10,265 nt of DNA, taken from assembly GCA_937902055.1 (NCBI GenBank), contig CALGUJ010000079.1:1-10265 (forward strand), in the 5' to 3' direction. The position numbers and the translations under genes were made by a program. The stretch comes from an uncultured Pelolinea sp. GTDB taxonomy: Bacteria; Chloroflexota; Anaerolineae; Anaerolineales; Anaerolineaceae. Positions 6,822 to 10,265 of the stretch are shown in pieces. The notes under the pieces were generated by a model that searched no databases, was not told the origin of the DNA, and worked only from the letters and a program-made list of their open reading frames with translations. Numbering within the stretch: the stretch's first letter is position 1; every line of letters starts with the position of its first letter.

Positions 6822-7313
6822 ATGGATATTCTGCATCTGGTAGATCGTTTGGAAGAGCTGTTCAACGAAAGCAGTTCCGTTCCCTTGACGCATAAAGTCA
6901 TGATGGATGAGGAAAGGCTGCTGGACTTGATCGATCAGATGCGTCTGGCGATACCTGAAGAAATCAAAAAATCCCAGCAGATCATCAGCCAGAAAGAACG
7001 TATCATCGCACAGGCTCACGAGGAAGCCAACCGCACCATTGAGCTTGCCAAAGAACAATGCCAAAAACTGGTGGAACGTGACGAGATCGTCCAAAAAGCC
7101 CAAGTGATGGCCGAGGACATCATCAATAAAGCCAAGGAAGAGACCAATCAAATCAAGCAGGAAGCTGATTTTTACGCGATCGATTCGTTGGAACATCTGG
7201 AAATCGAGATGACCAAGATCCTGGCGCAAGTTCGCAATGGCATTCAAACGCTTAAATACGACAATACTTCCGAGAAAACGCAATCCGGAGGCAGCCGAAA
7301 TGGGAACCAATAA
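6822..7313 (+). CDS. Uncharacterised helical/coiled-coil protein downstream of coaD
   Basis: 163 aa, function not recognised with confidence. An N-terminal motif-like part (1-45) reads MDILHLVDRLEELFN, then VPLTHKVMMDEERLLDLIDQ. It leads into a long charged helix from about 45 to 141, rich in Ala, Glu, Gln, Lys and Ile with heptad-like spacing, resembling the peripheral-stalk subunits of F- and V-type ATPases or DivIVA-like coils. The last 18 residues are a Gly/Ser/Asn/Gln tail that looks disordered. There is no signal peptide or membrane span. I recall similar proteins, often labelled as ATPase or ATP synthase B-like, next to coaD in Clostridia, but cannot verify this; with no membrane anchor and no atp genes here, a real ATP synthase role is unlikely. 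ATG at 6822 is preferred over TTG at 6816: AGGA at 6812-6815 is 6 nt before it. A lone -10-like TAAAAT lies at 6794-6799. Confidence 0.82.
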   Translation: MDILHLVDRLEELFNESSSVPLTHKVMMDEERLLDLIDQMRLAIPEEIKKSQQIISQKERIIAQAHEEANRTIELAKEQCQKLVERDEIVQKAQVMAEDIINKAKEETNQIKQEADFYAIDSLEHLEIEMTKILAQVRNGIQTLKYDNTSEKTQSGGSRNGNQ

Positions 7314-7315
7314 AA

Positions 7316-9730
7316 CTATGGCTGCAGGGCGATCCGGATCACTTCGTCCATACTGCTGACTTTGAGAATTTTAAGTTCGTCTTTTACCTGCCTGGGAATT
7401 TCGACCAGGTCTTTTTCATTCTTTTTAGGAATGATCATCTGCTTCAACCCGGCGCGATGCGCGGCATAAATTTTCTCGCGCAATCCACCCACCTGAAGCA
7501 CGCGGCCGCGCAGCGTCAATTCGCCGGTCATGCCGACATCCATGCGAACTTTCTTGCGTGTCAGCGCGGATAGCAGCGCCAGACAAATCGTGATGCCGGC
7601 GCTGGGCCCGTCTTTTTGGATGGCGCCTTCCGGAATGTGAATATGGATATCCAGTTTCTCGAATTCTTCCGGATCCAGCTTGAAAGCTTTCGCGTGCGAT
7701 TTGACATAAGAAAGAGCCGCCTGAGCGGATTCCTGCATGACCTCGCCGATCTTACCGGTGATCTGCATATTGCCCTTGCCTTCCATCACCAGCACCTCAA
7801 CCGGCATGATTTCTCCGCCATTTTCGGTCCAGGCCACCGCAGTTGAAACGCCAATTTCGTCTTTCGCATCTGCCTCAAAGGCAAAAAACTGCTGCGGTCC
7901 CAGATATTTCTCCACCAGATTCGAGGAAATGTTTTTGGGGAAAGTTTTGGATTGGGATTTATTTTTGGCAATTTTCCTTAATGACCGCGCAATTTCACGT
8001 TCCAGGTTGCGCACCCCGGCTTCATAGGTGTAATCCCGGATGATTTTAACAATCGCTTCATCTTCAAAAGTCAGCCCCTCATTTTTTAAGCCGTTCTCGG
8101 TGATCTGGCGCGGAATCAAAAATTCGCGCGCAATTTTCATTTTTTCCTCTTCCAAATAACCCGGAAATTCAATGATCTCCATGCGGTCGAGCAGCGCCGG
8201 CGGGATATTATCGGTATTGTTGGCTGTCGCAATGAACATCACGTTGGAAAGGTCGTAAGGAATTTCCAGATAATGATCCGAAAAAGCGTTATTCTGTTCC
8301 TGGTCGAGAACTTCGAACAAAGCGGCCGCGGGATCGCCGCGGTAATCGTCGCCCATTTTGTCGATTTCATCCAGCATAAACAGCGGATTGATCGAACCGG
8401 CGCGCTTCATGGTTTGAATGATGCGGCCCGGTAAAGCGCCGATGTAGGTACGCCGATGCCCGCGAATTTCCGCTTCATCGCGTATCCCGCCCAGGGAGAC
8501 GCGCACAAAATTCCTGTCCAACGCTTCAGCCATCGATTTTCCGATGGATGTCTTGCCGGTTCCGGGAGGACCGAGGAAGCACAACACCGGCTGACGGGAT
8601 TCCTCTCCGGCCAGGTTCTTCACCGCAATATATTCCAGCAGCCGTTCTTTTTGCTTTTCAAGCCCGTAATGATGCAGATCCAAAATTTTCGCGGCATTGC
8701 GGACGTTTAGATTATCCCTGGTGGCTTTTTTCCAGGGAACCTCAAACAACCAATCTAAATAATTACGAATGATACCGGTTTCGGGGGACATAGCCGGGCT
8801 GAGAGACAATTTCTTGATTTCGCTTTTCAAAACATCCCGAACCGCATCCGGAAGGTCCGTTTCGGTTAACTTGCGGTTATAGTCCTGGATTTCCTGCTCC
8901 CAGATATCGCCCTCGCCAAGCTCGACCTGGATGGCTTTGACCTGTTCACGCAAGTAGAATTCGCGCTGGCTGCGATCGACCTCATTCTGCACCCGCGATT
9001 GAATCTCGTCTTCGATGTGCAGCACGTCCAATTCCTCCGCCAATAGACGATTGACATAGATCAACCGTTCGCGCACATCCACTAAATGAATGATCTCCTT
9101 GCGTTGTTCGATATCCGGCGAAATAGCGGTAGCCACCATGTCCGCCAGCCAGCCGGGATCGGTGATATTGATCGAGAAAAAATGGGCCTCATCGGGGATC
9201 GAACGGTCATATTGCACCACCTGTTCGAATAACGAACGTGTTGTTTTAATCAAACCTTTCAACGCGCTATCCATCAATACGCCGCTATCTTCCAGCAGCC
9301 TGGCTTTTACCAGCAGATAAGGACTTTCCTGCAGGATATCGATGATTTCAATCCGATTTCTTCCCTGGATCAGGGCCGAATAATTTTTGTCAGGCAATTC
9401 CAGAACACTGCCGGCAGCAACCTCCAGCCCCATTTCTTCAAAGGTCAACGTTTCCGCATCTTCCGTTTCTTTCGGGATCAGGGTAATGAGGGTTTGTTTT
9501 TCTTTCTGGGCTGCCAGTATGGCATCCAGATTCGGCCCGGATTGTATGAAAACCGGTGTTACCATGTGCGGCAGCACGACCACATCATGGAAGACCACTG
9601 CCGGCCTGATGAAACAACCATTTTGATCGACACGCGCGTTTTCGATTTGGTAAAGTTCGTCTGTTCGCTGATAGAGGGATGCGTTAACGTCGTCCTGCCC
9701 AAACATACCGGATACGGGTTGTTTCATCAT
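7316..9730 (-). CDS. lon: ATP-dependent Lon protease (LonA type)
   Basis: Cytosolic hexameric AAA+ serine protease that degrades misfolded and regulatory proteins; 804 aa, normal for LonA. It has a 38-residue N-terminal leader, then the LON substrate-binding domain (from about 42, VVFHDVVVLPHMVTP) and a coiled-coil linker to about 330. The AAA+ module has Walker A GPPGTGKTS at 387-395, pore loop YIGALPG at 429-435, Walker B FMLDEID at 451-457, sensor TANN at 502-505 and arginine finger LLDRMEI at 513-519. The protease domain carries the catalytic Ser710 in DGPSAG and Lys753 in GGLREK. The start ATG overlaps the folC stop as ATGA; GGAAGG lies 7 nt upstream, and the second ATG immediately after is an alternative. 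No promoter is seen next to it, so expression probably comes from upstream of folC. It ends 2 bp from the stop of the convergent coiled-coil gene. Confidence 0.97.
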   Translation of the reverse strand: MMKQPVSGMFGQDDVNASLYQRTDELYQIENARVDQNGCFIRPAVVFHDVVVLPHMVTPVFIQSGPNLDAILAAQKEKQTLITLIPKETEDAETLTFEEMGLEVAAGSVLELPDKNYSALIQGRNRIEIIDILQESPYLLVKARLLEDSGVLMDSALKGLIKTTRSLFEQVVQYDRSIPDEAHFFSINITDPGWLADMVATAISPDIEQRKEIIHLVDVRERLIYVNRLLAEELDVLHIEDEIQSRVQNEVDRSQREFYLREQVKAIQVELGEGDIWEQEIQDYNRKLTETDLPDAVRDVLKSEIKKLSLSPAMSPETGIIRNYLDWLFEVPWKKATRDNLNVRNAAKILDLHHYGLEKQKERLLEYIAVKNLAGEESRQPVLCFLGPPGTGKTSIGKSMAEALDRNFVRVSLGGIRDEAEIRGHRRTYIGALPGRIIQTMKRAGSINPLFMLDEIDKMGDDYRGDPAAALFEVLDQEQNNAFSDHYLEIPYDLSNVMFIATANNTDNIPPALLDRMEIIEFPGYLEEEKMKIAREFLIPRQITENGLKNEGLTFEDEAIVKIIRDYTYEAGVRNLEREIARSLRKIAKNKSQSKTFPKNISSNLVEKYLGPQQFFAFEADAKDEIGVSTAVAWTENGGEIMPVEVLVMEGKGNMQITGKIGEVMQESAQAALSYVKSHAKAFKLDPEEFEKLDIHIHIPEGAIQKDGPSAGITICLALLSALTRKKVRMDVGMTGELTLRGRVLQVGGLREKIYAAHRAGLKQMIIPKKNEKDLVEIPRQVKDELKILKVSSMDEVIRIALQP

Positions 9731-10265
9731 TCCCTTACCTTCCGTTCATTCCACATTTCTTTAACAGCACCGGCAATAAAAATACTGCCGGCAGCCAAAA
9801 TCGCTGAATTCTTTTGATATTGGTTCAAAGCGTACTCCAAAGCTTCTTCTACTGAACCGGTCACAACGCTACGCATGCCCAATCTCGCAGCGCGATTTTG
9901 AATTTCGCTGCCTTGCAACGCTCTGGGGTGCGCGGCCTGGGTGATCACCAGCAAGTTGACTTGCGGTTCAATGATCTTTAACATCAATTCTACTTCCTTA
10001 TCTTCCGATGCACCGAAAATCAGGATCTTTTCCCTACCATGTAGATATTCAGCCATGGTCCGTTCCAGTTTTCGGAATGAATCGCGGTTATGCGCCCCGT
10101 CGATGATCAACAGAGGATCGCGGCTGAGGATTTCGAAGCGGCCCGGCCAAAAAAGGGTTTCAATTCCTTTTTCAATAGATTCCGGTGAAAACATATACCC
10201 ATTGGTCTCCAATTCCGTGATACAAGTCAGGGCTGTGCGCGTATTTTCCAATTGATGATCCCCCA
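9727..10265 (-). CDS. folC: Folylpolyglutamate synthase / dihydrofolate synthase, C-terminal part (5' end outside window)
   Basis: Partial Mur-ligase-family enzyme that adds glutamate to (dihydro)folate with ATP. The frame continues past the right edge; about 179 codons are present. Starting at the edge it shows GDHQLENTRTAL, the family GxHQxxNxxxA segment that closes the central ATPase domain, then WPGRFEIL, and DGAHN, the hallmark that opens the C-terminal domain. Further on are KILIFGASEDKE, the loop VITQAAHPRAL, and near the end AAGSIFIAG, matching the family ATGSLY-like motif. FolC is about 420-440 aa, so a little under half is seen. Its TGA stop overlaps the lon ATG, which implies translational coupling; there is no obvious functional link between folate modification and Lon. 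Confidence 0.93.
   Translation of the reverse strand, partial: GDHQLENTRTALTCITELETNGYMFSPESIEKGIETLFWPGRFEILSRDPLLIIDGAHNRDSFRKLERTMAEYLHGREKILIFGASEDKEVELMLKIIEPQVNLLVITQAAHPRALQGSEIQNRAARLGMRSVVTGSVEEALEYALNQYQKNSAILAAGSIFIAGAVKEMWNERKVRE

Noticed and set aside
6810..7310. 166-codon antisense frame covering the whole coiled-coil gene
   Set aside because: Its Leu/Phe/Asp-rich pattern is the complement of a Lys/Glu/Gln-rich helix. The sense frame has a ribosome site, a coherent helix and a position after coaD.
6822..7313. Annotation of the coiled-coil gene as an ATP synthase subunit
   Set aside because: There is no membrane anchor and no atp genes nearby; the likeness is in charged-helix composition rather than in specific motifs.
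7331..7345. Short palindrome GATCCGGATC near the lon 3' end
   Set aside because: It is inside lon codons, has no T-run and is only 10 bp, so it is neither a terminator nor a supported operator.

Overview
The window reads as an ordinary chromosomal housekeeping segment of a bacterium that is most likely a member of the Chloroflexota, class Anaerolineae. The grounds are a membrane-tethered Ser/Thr kinase with an HCD catalytic loop, a RecG with a long N-terminal extension, a four-cysteine L28, Lon and FolC side by side, and mixed codon use at roughly 50% GC. This assignment is an inference from protein style, not from a database search. The DNA is almost fully coding. The longest stretch without a gene is about 113 bp, and I see no mobile element, CRISPR array, tRNA, rRNA or prophage.

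Left part, mostly plus strand: the 3' end of a Ser/Thr protein kinase gene (5' end outside the window), then rpe (ribulose-5-phosphate 3-epimerase), a shared bidirectional hairpin terminator, rpmB (ribosomal protein L28) on the minus strand, and a divergent intergenic region with overlapping candidate promoters. These are followed by an Asp23/Gls24 (YloU-like) gene, a FakA/YloV-like fatty-acid kinase gene and recG. The order kinase - rpe - rpmB (inverted) - yloU - fakA - recG matches, from memory, the Bacillus subtilis cluster prkC-(rsgA)-rpe-(thiN)-rpmB(inverted)-yloU-yloV-(sdaAB-sdaAA)-recG with some genes missing.

Middle: coaD (phosphopantetheine adenylyltransferase, coenzyme A synthesis) and a small uncharacterised helical/coiled-coil protein, both on the plus strand.

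Right part, minus strand: folC (folylpolyglutamate synthase, 5' end beyond the window) overlaps lon (LonA protease) by an ATGA junction. lon converges on the coiled-coil gene with only 2 bp between the two stop codons.

I looked for an undescribed system and do not find one. The items most worth a second look are the uncharacterised coiled-coil gene after coaD, the non-RD catalytic loop of the kinase, the loss of the expected cysteine in the middle domain of the FakA-like protein, and the compact promoter and stop-codon arrangements.
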